Shown here one piece after another: positions 9,225 through 17,781 of a stretch of 64,000 bases of DNA (positions within the stretch are counted from its first letter, which is position 1; each line of letters opens with the position of its first letter). The notes under the pieces were generated by a model. That model saw only the letters and a program-made list of their open reading frames with translations, was not told where the DNA came from and did no database searches. Source of the DNA: Erysipelotrichaceae bacterium (GTDB lineage: Bacteria; Bacillota_I; Bacilli_A; Erysipelotrichales; Erysipelotrichaceae). The position numbers and the translations under genes are program-made. The stretch covers positions 55,610 to 119,609 of the forward strand of contig JAFZQG010000012.1 in the NCBI GenBank assembly GCA_017550145.1. The letters are read 5' to 3'.

Positions 9225-10151
9225 ATGAAAGATATAGTAGTAATTGGCGGCGGTCACGGTCTGTCCGCTATTTTGAGCGGTATCAGAGATATCGAAGATA
9301 TAAAGATCTCAGCCATCGTTACGGTAGCTGATGACGGTGGTTCTACGGGACGTTTAAGAAAGCGTTATACGATTCCGGCCATGGGCGATGTCAGAAACGT
9401 CCTGCTGGCTCTTTCGGATTCCGAACCGCTGCTTCATGAACTGATGAATTACCGCTTTGAAGGTGAAGACAATATGGATATTGCCGGACATTCTTTAGGC
9501 AACCTCATCCTTACGGCTTTGACCAATATGACCGGTTCCTTCAATGAGGCGATCAGGATCACTTCGGCGATGCTGCAGGTAAAGGGTTCGATCATTCCTT
9601 CGACCTTACAGAATGTTACGTTATATGCCTTAATGGATGATGATACGATCGTCAAGGGTGAAGCAAATATTCCGAGTCTGATTCATAATATCGAGAAAGT
9701 CTTTTATCAGGGTGAAGTTGAAGCCAATGTGGAAGCGATCGAAGCAATCCATGGTGCCGATATGATCATCTACGGTATCGGTTCCTTATATACATCCATT
9801 CTTCCCAATACGATCATTCCGGGTATCAATAAAGCCCTGAAAGAATGCAAAGCCAAGAAGATCTATATTGCCAACTGTATGACCCAGTCCAATGAGACCT
9901 ATGATTATGACCTCAAGGCGCATCTGGATGCCTTCAGAAAACACAATACGGAAGTAGACATGGTCATTATGCATAATGACCGGATACCTCAGGATATCTT
10001 AGGCCGCTATATCAGACAGAATTCGATCGAAGTAGTAGATAATGGTGACTGTGGAATCGAAGTCAAGAAGTTCCCGCTGCTCAAGTTTGACAATAATCTG
10101 GTCAGACATGAACCGAAGAAAATCAAAGAGGCACTGGAGAGTATTCTCTGA
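9225..10151 (+). CDS. yvcK: Gluconeogenesis/cell-wall factor YvcK
   Basis: YvcK binds UDP-sugars and is needed for growth and cell shape on gluconeogenic carbon sources in Bacillus; the fold resembles 2-phospho-L-lactate transferase (CofD). The 308-residue product has the glycine-rich start VIGGGHGLSAILSGIRD and the VTVADDGGSTGRLR motif, both family signatures. It starts one base after the rapZ stop and its own stop overlaps the whiA start (TGATG), so the three genes are tightly coupled. Confidence 0.94.
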   Translation: MKDIVVIGGGHGLSAILSGIRDIEDIKISAIVTVADDGGSTGRLRKRYTIPAMGDVRNVLLALSDSEPLLHELMNYRFEGEDNMDIAGHSLGNLILTALTNMTGSFNEAIRITSAMLQVKGSIIPSTLQNVTLYALMDDDTIVKGEANIPSLIHNIEKVFYQGEVEANVEAIEAIHGADMIIYGIGSLYTSILPNTIIPGINKALKECKAKKIYIANCMTQSNETYDYDLKAHLDAFRKHNTEVDMVIMHNDRIPQDILGRYIRQNSIEVVDNGDCGIEVKKFPLLKFDNNLVRHEPKKIKEALESIL

Positions 10152-11089
10152 TGTCTTTTACTACCGATATAAAACAGGAAATCGCCAATGTTGAACTGGA
10201 AAAACACTGCCGCAAGGCACAGTTAAGTGCTTTAATACAGCTGACCAGTTCTTTAACGATCTCTAAAGGCAATCTCGGAGTTCTGGTAAGAAGCGAGAGT
10301 CCGACCACATCCAAAAGGATCGTTTATTTATTGAAAGATCTATACGGCGTCGACACCAAACTGCAGATTGCCCGTAAAACCAATCTCAAAAAGAATAATG
10401 TCTATACGATTGCGATAGAGGAAAGAGGAAGAGAGATCCTGGAGGATCTCGGTCTTTATACATCAAGAGGCCTGGAATCGCATCCGAGTCACGAGATCGT
10501 GACCCGTAACTGCTGTGCTGCTTCTTATCTTGCCGGAGCCTTTCTGGCTTACGGTTCGTGCAACGATCCGCAGAATCCGAATTATCATCTGGAAATCTCC
10601 TTACCGGACATCGAATATGCGAACTTTCTGGTCAAACTGATTTCCCGTTTTGACATCAGCGCCAAGATCGCCAGACGCCGGAGCCGCTATATCGTCTATA
10701 TCAAGAAGGCGGATTATGTTTCCGGTTTCCTGGCTCTGATCGGTGCCCATTCCGCAATGATGCGTTTTGAGGATGAAAGGATCGGCCGTGATCTGAAGAA
10801 TTCAGTAAGCCGAATCGATAACTGTGAGATCGCCAACAGCGAGAAGAGTATCAGAGCCGGTGAAAAACAGATAAAACATATTCAGGCGATAATTGATAAC
10901 GGCAAGTTTGAGAAACTGCCGGAGAAGCTGCGTAATGTGGCGGAAACCAGAATGAAGTATCCGGAAGCATCCTTACTGGAACTGTGTGACTTTTATCAGA
11001 AGAAATACGGTGAAGTAATATCCAAATCAGGAATGAAACACCGCTTGAATAAAATAGAATCCTATGCGGATCTGGAGAATAAGAAATGA
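10151..11089 (+). CDS. whiA: DNA-binding protein WhiA
   Basis: WhiA is a widely conserved DNA-binding protein: a sporulation regulator in Streptomyces and a factor in division and chromosome segregation in Firmicutes. The 312-residue product has the N-terminal LAGLIDADG-derived domain, with CCAASYLAGAFLAYGS near residue 118, followed by a C-terminal helix-turn-helix region that includes RMKYPEASLLELCDFY. It overlaps yvcK by one base and the next gene by four (ATGA). Confidence 0.94.
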   Translation: MSFTTDIKQEIANVELEKHCRKAQLSALIQLTSSLTISKGNLGVLVRSESPTTSKRIVYLLKDLYGVDTKLQIARKTNLKKNNVYTIAIEERGREILEDLGLYTSRGLESHPSHEIVTRNCCAASYLAGAFLAYGSCNDPQNPNYHLEISLPDIEYANFLVKLISRFDISAKIARRRSRYIVYIKKADYVSGFLALIGAHSAMMRFEDERIGRDLKNSVSRIDNCEIANSEKSIRAGEKQIKHIQAIIDNGKFEKLPEKLRNVAETRMKYPEASLLELCDFYQKKYGEVISKSGMKHRLNKIESYADLENKK

Positions 11090-11871
11090 AAACAGTATTG
11101 ATTACAGGAGCGTCCGGCGGTATCGGTAAAGAACTGGCCAGACAGTTTGCCTACCACGGCTATAATGTGTGTCTGGTTGCCAGAAGAGAAGAACAGCTTA
11201 AACAGATCAAAGAAGAGTTTGCAGATGAATACAAGGTCGAAGTCAATTATCTGGCCTGTGATATCACTAAGGATCCTGAAGCTGTCTATAACTTCTGTCA
11301 TGAGAATGACCTGGAAGTTTCGGTCTTAGTCAATAATGCGGGTTATGGCGATTATAAGAACTTCATGAGCGGCGATCTTGAAAAACTTGAAGGCATGATC
11401 GATCTGAACAATAAGGCTCTGGTAGCTCTGACTTATTATTTCCTGAAGGATATGAAGAAACAGGGCTATGGTCAGATCATCAATGTGGGATCGGTAGCCT
11501 CATTCATGCCGGGACCATATATGGCTGTCTACTATGCGACCAAGTCATTTGTGATGAGTTTCTCAATGGCTTTAAGAGAGGAACTGAGAAAAGATAATAT
11601 CAAGGTTTCCGTTCTCTGTCCGGGTCCGACCGGTTCGGATTTCTGGAAAGTGGCGGATGGGGAATCGTCGAAGATGGTGGATTCGATCTTCTCAAGAACC
11701 GTTACCCAGGCAGCAGTTACCGGTTATTCATTGTTTGAAAGCGGTAATGCTTATGCGGTCGATGGTGCGGTAAATAAAGCCATGGTGGTATTTGCCAGAC
11801 ATCTGCCGCTTGAGTTATGCGCAAGACTGGTAGGCATGGTTCAATCCAAAGTAAAAGGCAAGGCTGAATAA
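11086..11871 (+). CDS. Short-chain dehydrogenase/reductase
   Basis: A classical SDR oxidoreductase of 261 residues. The NAD(P)-binding motif TGASGGIG is at residues 6-13, NNAGYG near 84 and the catalytic YxxxK as YYATK near 149, with a serine in the GSVAS strand before it. Length and motifs suit the YqjQ/DltE-like group acting on an unknown carbonyl substrate. It is the last gene of the rapZ operon, overlapping whiA by four bases and ending at a terminator. The substrate cannot be read from sequence. Confidence 0.85.
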   Translation: MKTVLITGASGGIGKELARQFAYHGYNVCLVARREEQLKQIKEEFADEYKVEVNYLACDITKDPEAVYNFCHENDLEVSVLVNNAGYGDYKNFMSGDLEKLEGMIDLNNKALVALTYYFLKDMKKQGYGQIINVGSVASFMPGPYMAVYYATKSFVMSFSMALREELRKDNIKVSVLCPGPTGSDFWKVADGESSKMVDSIFSRTVTQAAVTGYSLFESGNAYAVDGAVNKAMVVFARHLPLELCARLVGMVQSKVKGKAE

Positions 11872-11886
11872 CAATTCAGCCTTTCT
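11860..11886. terminator. Bidirectional terminator, SDR gene / rlmA
   Basis: Perfect 10-bp stem AAGGCTGAAT (11860-11869) / ATTCAGCCTT (11874-11883) with a four-base loop. T-rich on the plus side. It lies between convergent genes and overlaps the SDR stop codon. Confidence 0.75.
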
Positions 11887-12646
11887 TATAGATATCAATA
11901 ATGAATGCGAAGGTGATTTCTAGATTATTCAGATCATTGAGTTTTTCCTTATCATCAGCCGAAGTCGTATTGACATAAGGTGTCATCATAAACAGATTCA
12001 TGATATCTTCCTTTTCGACTGTAACTTTTTTTCTGACGGATAGTTCCTTGTAAGGAGTCAGACCTTCGATTTCAATCAGTGAAACCTCATTCACATATGG
12101 TTTTCTGTATATTACTTCCTTGAGTTCGTAAAGATGGAAGACATCCGGTTTGACCAGAATGAACTGTCCGTCTTTTTTAAGTAAACGTACAATTTCCTGT
12201 TTGGCGATCGGCGCAAAGATCGTGATGAGCTTATCACAGGATTCATCTTCCAGAGGATTGTGGAAGATCGAATTTAACAGATATAGAGTTGACTTGTCTT
12301 TTTTGGAGGCGATCTTCAGACCGCTTTTACTTAAATCGATACCGATCTTGTCTCTGCAGGGGAAAGCGGAAGTATAGTAACCCTCGCCGCAGGCCAGATC
12401 AACAAGCCTGTCATCTTCGTCAAGATGTTTGATCAGTTCGTCTCTTAAAAAACTGTAATAGCCTTTTTCCAGGAAGGCCTGACGGGCCTTGATCATCTGA
12501 GGATTATCGCCGGTTTTTTGGGAATTTTTAAGATTTAAATTGAGATATCCTTCTTTAGCCAGATCGAAACTGTGGCCGTTTTCACAACAGTATGATTTAT
12601 CGTTTTTTGAAAGGATTTTATTGCATACAGGGCACAAGATATTCAT
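11876..12646 (-). CDS. rlmA: 23S rRNA (guanine-N1) methyltransferase, RlmA type
   Basis: RlmA-type enzymes methylate N1 of G745 or G748 in 23S rRNA helix 35; the Gram-positive form can affect tylosin susceptibility. The 256-residue protein has the diagnostic N-terminal zinc site (Cys5, Cys8, Cys20 or Cys21, His25) and the SAM-binding segment VDLACGEGYYTS near 83. The choice between G745 and G748 cannot be made from sequence. It is monocistronic, divergent from gmk with 34 bp between start codons, and predicted leaderless (TAAAAT six bases before ATG). Confidence 0.85.
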   Translation of the reverse strand: MNILCPVCNKILSKNDKSYCCENGHSFDLAKEGYLNLNLKNSQKTGDNPQMIKARQAFLEKGYYSFLRDELIKHLDEDDRLVDLACGEGYYTSAFPCRDKIGIDLSKSGLKIASKKDKSTLYLLNSIFHNPLEDESCDKLITIFAPIAKQEIVRLLKKDGQFILVKPDVFHLYELKEVIYRKPYVNEVSLIEIEGLTPYKELSVRKKVTVEKEDIMNLFMMTPYVNTTSADDKEKLNDLNNLEITFAFIIDIYKKG

Positions 12647-12680
12647 AACTATATTTTAGAATATGTAGTAGAATAAATGT
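12647..12680. promoter_or_regulatory. Divergent leaderless promoters rlmA / gmk
   Basis: Only 34 bp separate the two start codons. The minus-strand TAAAAT (complement of 12653-12658) is six bases from the rlmA ATG; the plus-strand TAGAAT (12669-12674) is six bases from the gmk ATG. No Shine-Dalgarno exists on either side. Confidence 0.65.
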
Positions 12681-13247
12681 ATGGAAAAGGGATTATTAAT
12701 CGTATTCAGCGGAGTGAGCGGTGTCGGAAAAGGGACCATTCTCAAAGAGCTTATGGCTATGGAAGATCTCAATCTGGCTTATTCCGTTTCGATGACGACC
12801 AGACAGCCCCGTGAAGGTGAGGTTGAAGGCGTCAACTATTTCTTTGTGAGTAAAAAAAGATTCCTGGAAGCCGTAAAGAAGGGCGAACTGCTGGAACATG
12901 CGCGCTTCGTAGACAATGATTACGGAACACCTAAAGCATATGTCGAGCAGATGAGGGAAGCAGGCAAAAACGTGGTTCTGGAGATCGAGATCAGAGGAGC
13001 CAAACAGATCCTGAAGAAATGTCCCGATGCCTTGAGTATCTATATCGTTCCGCCTTCCATGGAGGAACTGGAGAAAAGACTTAAGGAAAGAAAATCCGAA
13101 GATGAACAGACGATCATGAAGAGGATCTCCAAGGCTAAAAAAGAACTGAAAGAGATTGACTTCTATGAGCACATCGTCTGCAACGATGATCTGGCCACGG
13201 CGGTCGAAGAGATCAGACAGATAATATTAAATGAGATGAACAAGTAG
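12681..13247 (+). CDS. gmk: Guanylate kinase
   Basis: Phosphorylates GMP to GDP with ATP, an essential step in guanine nucleotide supply. The 188-residue product has the P-loop FSGVSGVGKGT (9-19), the GMP-binding segment SVSMTTRQPREGEVEGVNYFF (about 35-55) and the lid region RLKERKSEDEQTI. Length is typical. It stands alone with its own leaderless promoter, unlike bacilli, where gmk precedes rpoZ. The stop codon lies in the loop of its terminator. Confidence 0.96.
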   Translation: MEKGLLIVFSGVSGVGKGTILKELMAMEDLNLAYSVSMTTRQPREGEVEGVNYFFVSKKRFLEAVKKGELLEHARFVDNDYGTPKAYVEQMREAGKNVVLEIEIRGAKQILKKCPDALSIYIVPPSMEELEKRLKERKSEDEQTIMKRISKAKKELKEIDFYEHIVCNDDLATAVEEIRQIILNEMNK

Positions 13248-13265
13248 TTCATCTCTCTTTTTTTA
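13233..13265 (+). terminator. Terminator of gmk
   Basis: Nine-bp stem GAGATGAAC (13233-13241) / GTTCATCTC (13247-13255) with a five-base loop, followed by C and an eight-base T run. It starts inside the gmk coding region. Confidence 0.85.
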
Positions 13266-14099
13266 CAGTTTATGGAAGATCGGTTCCATTTTGCTGTAGG
13301 TACAGTAGTATTCGAAACCGAGGTTTTTCAGTTCTTCCTTGGCTTTTTCGATATTAAAACCGAGATGTTCTCTCTTGTGGGAATCGGAACCGATCGTTAT
13401 GATCTTGCCGCCAAGATCATGATAGATCTTTAAGATACCCCGACACGGTGTCAGATCCTTTACGTGATAACGGATATTGGCGGTGTTTAGTTCGATGCCT
13501 TTATTGTCATTTATGACGATTTTCAATATCTCATAGACCAGGTCTTCGAAATAAGACAGATCAAGAGCACCTTCAGGATCATAGCGGTTCATTGAATCAA
13601 GATGACCGAGGACCGAATAGTTTTTATAATGCGTAACAGTCCTTAAGATCTCTTCATAATAGATACGGTTATATTCTATCTGGGTTCTTCCTTCCCTATA
13701 TTGCGGCAGATAGATCTCGATATCATTTACCTGATGATTGGAATGAATGATGAAGTCCATCGGATAGGTTTCATAGAGTTTCTGATACTTGTCCAGGGTA
13801 TTCATCTGTAGACCGAATTCAAGTCCCTTACGGATCGTGATCTGATCCTTATACTGTTCCTGAAGTTTTTCGATCAAGGCGAAGTATTCCGGATAATTGG
13901 TGTTACGGATCGGATTGCCGTTTTTATCGTGTTTGAAGGTGTCGCCTTCTTCGTTATAGTCAAGCTTTACTCCATAATCCACATGGTCGGTAAAACAGAT
14001 CTCATCAAGACCTAAAGCAATTGCATCTTTAATAACATCTTCCATCGGATAAACGCAGTCATCCGAGAAGGCGGTATGAACATGGTAGTCTGCCAGCAT
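13263..14099 (-). CDS. hisJ: PHP-family phosphatase, histidinol-phosphatase-like
   Basis: A 278-residue PHP-domain metallophosphoesterase. The metal-binding motif DYHVHTAFSDD is at residues 4-14, TDHVDYG near 38 and GSDSHKREHLG near 237. In Bacillus the same neighbourhood (rpsD, hisJ, ezrA, nifZ, thiI) contains HisJ histidinol phosphatase, which supports the name. No other histidine genes are in the window, so another phosphomonoester substrate remains possible. The start at 14099 fits the -10 TATAAT six bases upstream; an in-frame ATG five codons earlier would lie inside that promoter. Confidence 0.75.
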   Translation of the reverse strand: MLADYHVHTAFSDDCVYPMEDVIKDAIALGLDEICFTDHVDYGVKLDYNEEGDTFKHDKNGNPIRNTNYPEYFALIEKLQEQYKDQITIRKGLEFGLQMNTLDKYQKLYETYPMDFIIHSNHQVNDIEIYLPQYREGRTQIEYNRIYYEEILRTVTHYKNYSVLGHLDSMNRYDPEGALDLSYFEDLVYEILKIVINDNKGIELNTANIRYHVKDLTPCRGILKIYHDLGGKIITIGSDSHKREHLGFNIEKAKEELKNLGFEYYCTYSKMEPIFHKL

Positions 14100-14105
14100 G
14101 TCTAC

Positions 14106-14141
14106 ATTATACAAGAAAAAAGAGGCCGTATCGGCCTCTTC
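14106..14141 (-). terminator. rpsD terminator fused to the hisJ-like -10
   Basis: On the minus strand AGAGGCC-GATAC-GGCCTCT is followed by six T (14116-14141), ending rpsD. TATAAT (complement of 14106-14111) follows after four bases and lies six bases from the start codon of the next gene. Terminator and leaderless promoter are thus packed into about 40 bp. Confidence 0.75.
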
Positions 14142-14148
14142 ATGAAGA

Positions 14149-14754
14149 TTACCTGTTGTAGTATTCGATTACGAGCAGTTCGTTGATTTCCTGATTGAGT
14201 TCTTTTCTTTCAGGTAATCTTACGTATTTACCCTTGCGGGCTTCTTTGTCTACTTCAACGAAATCTTTGAATGATGCTGTTGCTTCAAGAGATTCAGCTA
14301 AGAACGGATTGTTCTTGTAGTTGTCCTTGATCTCAACAACTGATCCCGGCTTAATCTGGCATGAAGGGATATCAACCTTTCTGCCATCTACCAGTACATG
14401 ACCGTGAGAGACGATCTGTCTGGCCTGTTTTCTCGTGCTGGCAAAGCCCATACGGTAAACCAGATTGTCTAATCTTGATTCCAGCATAACGAACAGGTTA
14501 GTACCGGTAACACCTTTTTTCTTGACAGCCTTGACATAGGTGTTGTAGAACTGCTTTTCGCTCAAGCCGTACATATGTCTTAATTTCTGCTTTTCAGCTT
14601 TCTGTAAGCCATAGTTGGACTGCTTGATACGTCTCGTTGCCGAGCCGTGCTGTCCCGGGATGTAAGGTCTCTTTGTTAACTCTTCGCCTGTTTCAAGAAC
14701 AGAGAAGTTTAAACGTCTGGAGATTCTCCAAGTAGGACCTGTGTTTCTTGCCAT
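14149..14754 (-). CDS. rpsD: 30S ribosomal protein S4
   Basis: S4 is a primary 16S rRNA binding protein of the 5' domain and a fidelity factor. The product is 201 residues from the start at 14754 (MARNTGPTWRISRRLNFS), with the S4 RNA-binding domain (SRLDNLVYRMGFASTRKQAR, then VSHGHVLVDGRKV). The frame stays open for 37 codons upstream, but the chosen start has a strong Shine-Dalgarno (TTAAGGAGG) and matches the family. No Cys4 zinc motif is present. A long structured leader precedes it. Confidence 0.97.
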   Translation of the reverse strand: MARNTGPTWRISRRLNFSVLETGEELTKRPYIPGQHGSATRRIKQSNYGLQKAEKQKLRHMYGLSEKQFYNTYVKAVKKKGVTGTNLFVMLESRLDNLVYRMGFASTRKQARQIVSHGHVLVDGRKVDIPSCQIKPGSVVEIKDNYKNNPFLAESLEATASFKDFVEVDKEARKGKYVRLPERKELNQEINELLVIEYYNR

Positions 14755-14902
14755 AAGTTTTTCCTCCTTAAGTAAGTACAGGTGTAAATCATCATCGGGT
14801 GTGTCGGTATACGATTTTCGCCCATAGCGCAGGGCTACTTGTCTCCGTCGTTGGTACTGACGCATGACCGGTGACTTTACATGCTGCTATAAATTTATGT
14901 GC
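14755..14902 (-). promoter_or_regulatory. Probable S4 autoregulatory leader
   Basis: About 148 nt lie between the predicted transcription start and the rpsD ATG. The RNA has several pairable segments, for example GUAAA near its 5' side with UUUAC near 14786-14790, and GCCC with GGGC around a short loop near 14820-14832. In bacilli rpsD carries a pseudoknotted leader bound by S4. The assignment to that family is by position and structure, not by a covariance search. Confidence 0.55.
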
Positions 14903-14908
14903 TCATTT

Positions 14909-14937
14909 ATTATCGCAAAACAGGGGGGATAAGTCAA
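14909..14937 (-). promoter_or_regulatory. rpsD promoter
   Basis: On the minus strand TTGACT (complement of 14932-14937) and GATAAT (complement of 14909-14914) are separated by 17 bp. Confidence 0.8.
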
Positions 14938-14966
14938 TTGAAAAATGCTTATTTACATAGTAAAAT
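14938..14966 (+). promoter_or_regulatory. ezrA operon promoter
   Basis: TTGAAA (14938-14943), a 17-bp spacer and TAAAAT (14961-14966). The -10 ends eight bases before the ezrA ATG, so the transcript should have almost no leader. The -35 box directly abuts the -35 box of the divergent rpsD promoter. Confidence 0.8.
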
Positions 14967-14974
14967 GAACCTGT

Positions 14975-16678
14975 ATGAAAACCGAATACTACCTGATTAT
15001 TGCCAGCGTGGCAGTGGCGGTTATTGCCATCATCGTACTGGTCTCAATAAATAAATCTCATAAAAAGAATCTGAAGAAACAGATCGACAGTCTCTATGTC
15101 CGTTTTAACACGGTCAAGACCGCTCCGCTGGCTTTTAAACTGAACAAGGCTCAGACAATGGCCAGACGCAACGAGGAGATGGCAGCTTCGGTTGCTTCCT
15201 ACTTTGCAAAGTATGAAGAAGCGGAAAAGCACATCAATGAACTGCAGGATATCCTCAATGATGCGGATGACAGCGTCAGCGAGATCAAATATAAGGATGC
15301 TTTAGAAAAACTGGACAATGTCTCCGAGAAGATGAAAGTCTGTGAGGATGAAGTTCAGGAAATCGATGATTTCCTTAATGAATTCTCCCGCAAGGAGATC
15401 CAGCAGCGTGAATATTCGGCCAAACTGAAACAGAAATACCGCGTCGTCAAGACGACCATTAATAAGAATGCCCAGTTACTTTCAATTGCCTATGACGGTT
15501 TTGTGGAGAAACTGGAAAAGTGTGAGGAACTCTTCTCTTCTTCTGAAGAAATGATGTATGCCTCGGATTACGGCGCAGCCCAGAATGATCTGAATCAGAT
15601 CGAAGAGATGCTGGAAGGTATAAAGACCAATGCCAATGCCGTTCCGAAGCTGATCAAGGATGCCAAGGGCGTACTGCCGCTGATGCTGGATGAAGCCAAG
15701 AGAGAACTGGCTTTGACCAGACAGCGTGGCGTCTTTATCGATAATCTGAATATCGATGAGAAACTGACCAAGATAGAACTTGATCTGAATGAAGACATCA
15801 AGAAACTTACTTTAGCTGAAACCGAAGGCATTAAGGAAAGATTAGCGCAGTCCAAGGATACGCTAAACGCCATAACCGAAGATCTCGAAAAAGAAAACAA
15901 GGCCTTTAAGATGGCCAGAGATACAGCCGGACGTGTCGAGGAACATATCCAGGATATGGAAAAAGTCGAGAACTATGTCCGTGTCGCCTATGACAAGGAT
16001 TCAGCCCGTTTCGGTTTAGAGGATCTCAAGGAAGTTCTGAAACAGAAACGTGAAAATATCGAAAAGTATCAGAAGGAATACGAAGCACTCAATGCGGATT
16101 TCTCAGCCGGAAATAAACCTGCTTCCGAGATTCTGGATGCTGCCGAAAAGCTAGATGCGACGATCGATGCCGATATGAAGTCGCTGTATTCATACAAGAC
16201 GACAATCGATAAATCGACGGATGGTGAAAACCGTGCGATGACACAGCTGATCAAACTGCAGCTGGTCATATCGGAAGTTGAATCAAAACTCAGAGAGTAT
16301 TCTTTGCCGGCAATCGATGATTCCTACAAGGATGATCTGAAGAAATCAAGAGAGTATGTCAATACGATCAGAAATCAGATCAATCAGATTCCGATCGATA
16401 TCGAACAGCTCAATATCCTCTTAGATGAAGCCATCGACTTTATCTACAAGTTCTACAACAACATCAATAACGTGGTCGGTATGGGAATCATGGTCGAGAA
16501 TGCGATCGTATTCGGAAACAAATACCGTTCAACATATCCGGAGATCGACAGGGAACTATCCAAAGCGGAGTTCCAGTATCTCAATGGTGAATATACCAAG
16601 GCTTTAAAGACAGCCATTTCCTGCATGGAGACACTGTTCCCGGATAATGCCGATCAGAAAATCATGGAGAATTCTTAG
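14975..16678 (+). CDS. ezrA: Septation ring regulator EzrA
   Basis: EzrA is a membrane-anchored spectrin-like protein that limits FtsZ ring formation to mid-cell. The 567-residue product has one N-terminal membrane segment (about 5-24) followed by a long helical, coiled-coil-rich cytoplasmic region with many Glu/Lys heptads, as in the family. There is no Shine-Dalgarno. The stop overlaps the GTG start of the following desulfurase. The order rpsD, PHP phosphatase, ezrA, nifZ, thiI matches that in bacilli. Confidence 0.88.
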   Translation: MKTEYYLIIASVAVAVIAIIVLVSINKSHKKNLKKQIDSLYVRFNTVKTAPLAFKLNKAQTMARRNEEMAASVASYFAKYEEAEKHINELQDILNDADDSVSEIKYKDALEKLDNVSEKMKVCEDEVQEIDDFLNEFSRKEIQQREYSAKLKQKYRVVKTTINKNAQLLSIAYDGFVEKLEKCEELFSSSEEMMYASDYGAAQNDLNQIEEMLEGIKTNANAVPKLIKDAKGVLPLMLDEAKRELALTRQRGVFIDNLNIDEKLTKIELDLNEDIKKLTLAETEGIKERLAQSKDTLNAITEDLEKENKAFKMARDTAGRVEEHIQDMEKVENYVRVAYDKDSARFGLEDLKEVLKQKRENIEKYQKEYEALNADFSAGNKPASEILDAAEKLDATIDADMKSLYSYKTTIDKSTDGENRAMTQLIKLQLVISEVESKLREYSLPAIDDSYKDDLKKSREYVNTIRNQINQIPIDIEQLNILLDEAIDFIYKFYNNINNVVGMGIMVENAIVFGNKYRSTYPEIDRELSKAEFQYLNGEYTKALKTAISCMETLFPDNADQKIMENS

Positions 16679-17781
16679 TGAAAGTATATCTGGATGCGGT
16701 TTCCACTACGGCCCTTGATCCGGAAGTAAGGGAAACCTACAAAAACCTTTTGGATAAATACTACTGTAATAGCGATGCCCTTTACGATGACGGCGTCGCT
16801 ATTTATGATATGCAGGAGAAGTCGCGTAAACTGACGGCGGAAATGCTGAAAGTGAAGAAGGATGAGATCATTTTTACAGCCGGTGCTTCGGAAGCCAATT
16901 CGCTGGCCATCAAAGGCCTGTGTCTGAACAATCAGAAACGTCGTCATCTGATCACTTCCATCTATGAACATTCTTCTGTCTACAACAGTTTCAGACAGCT
17001 GGAGAATGACTTCGGTTTTGAAGTGACTTATCTAAAACCGGATGAAAAGGGGCATATTACTCCTGAAGCGGTAAAGAATGCCTTAAGAGATGATACCTTG
17101 CTGGTTTCGATCATGCAGGTAAACAATGAGATCGGCGCTTTCAATGATGTTGAAGGGATTGCAGCCATCGTCAAGAAACATCCCGGCACTTATTTCCACA
17201 CCGATATCACTCAGGGCATCGGTAAACTGGATGTCGATCTGCACAATGTCGATATGGCTTCGTTTTCGGCTCATAAGATCCATGGCTTAAAAGGTTCGGG
17301 CGGTCTGATGCGCAAGGAGTTTGTGGAACTGATGCCGTTAATCAGCGGCGGTCAGCAGGAATTCTCGATCAGAGGCGGAACTTCCAATGCCTTAAGCAAT
17401 ATCGTCTTTGCGAAGACTTTGAGAATTGCCTTAGAGAATAAGGATAAATATAACAGCTATCTTTATGAACTTCATGATCAGTTAATAAACGGATTAGAAG
17501 GTGTTGCTACTATCAACTATGCGGATGGTTTGTGTACCTTAGTCAACATTTCAACACCATTGACTTCGGAAGTGCTTTTGAATGCCTTAAATGATCGCGG
17601 GATCATGGTTTCTTCCAAATCGACCTGCGGTTCAAGAAAGAATGAATTAAACCGTACTTTGAACGCTATGGGCATTGACGAAGACCATGCGATCAGAATC
17701 TCTTTCGATCATACGAATACGAAAGAAGAAATAGAATACTTTATCAGTAATCTGAAGGAGATCTTGGATAAATATGCTTGA
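16678..17781 (+). CDS. Cysteine desulfurase (NifS/NifZ-like)
   Basis: A PLP-dependent aminotransferase-fold enzyme that takes sulfur from cysteine. The 367-residue product has the PLP lysine in SAHKIHG (about residue 200) and the catalytic cysteine in SSKSTCGS (about 317). The position directly before thiI matches NifZ of Bacillus, which supplies persulfide to ThiI for tRNA 4-thiouridine. It starts with GTG at 16678, with GGAGA just upstream, and overlaps thiI by eight bases. Confidence 0.9.
   Translation: MKVYLDAVSTTALDPEVRETYKNLLDKYYCNSDALYDDGVAIYDMQEKSRKLTAEMLKVKKDEIIFTAGASEANSLAIKGLCLNNQKRRHLITSIYEHSSVYNSFRQLENDFGFEVTYLKPDEKGHITPEAVKNALRDDTLLVSIMQVNNEIGAFNDVEGIAAIVKKHPGTYFHTDITQGIGKLDVDLHNVDMASFSAHKIHGLKGSGGLMRKEFVELMPLISGGQQEFSIRGGTSNALSNIVFAKTLRIALENKDKYNSYLYELHDQLINGLEGVATINYADGLCTLVNISTPLTSEVLLNALNDRGIMVSSKSTCGSRKNELNRTLNAMGIDEDHAIRISFDHTNTKEEIEYFISNLKEILDKYA

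Noticed and set aside
12696..13172. A 158-codon open frame antisense to gmk
   Set aside because: It lies fully within gmk, which has all kinase motifs. No start signal or family pattern was seen.
14755..14865. N-terminal extension of S4 by 37 codons
   Set aside because: The extra stretch would be translated from the structured leader; the downstream ATG has a strong Shine-Dalgarno and matches the family's N-terminus.
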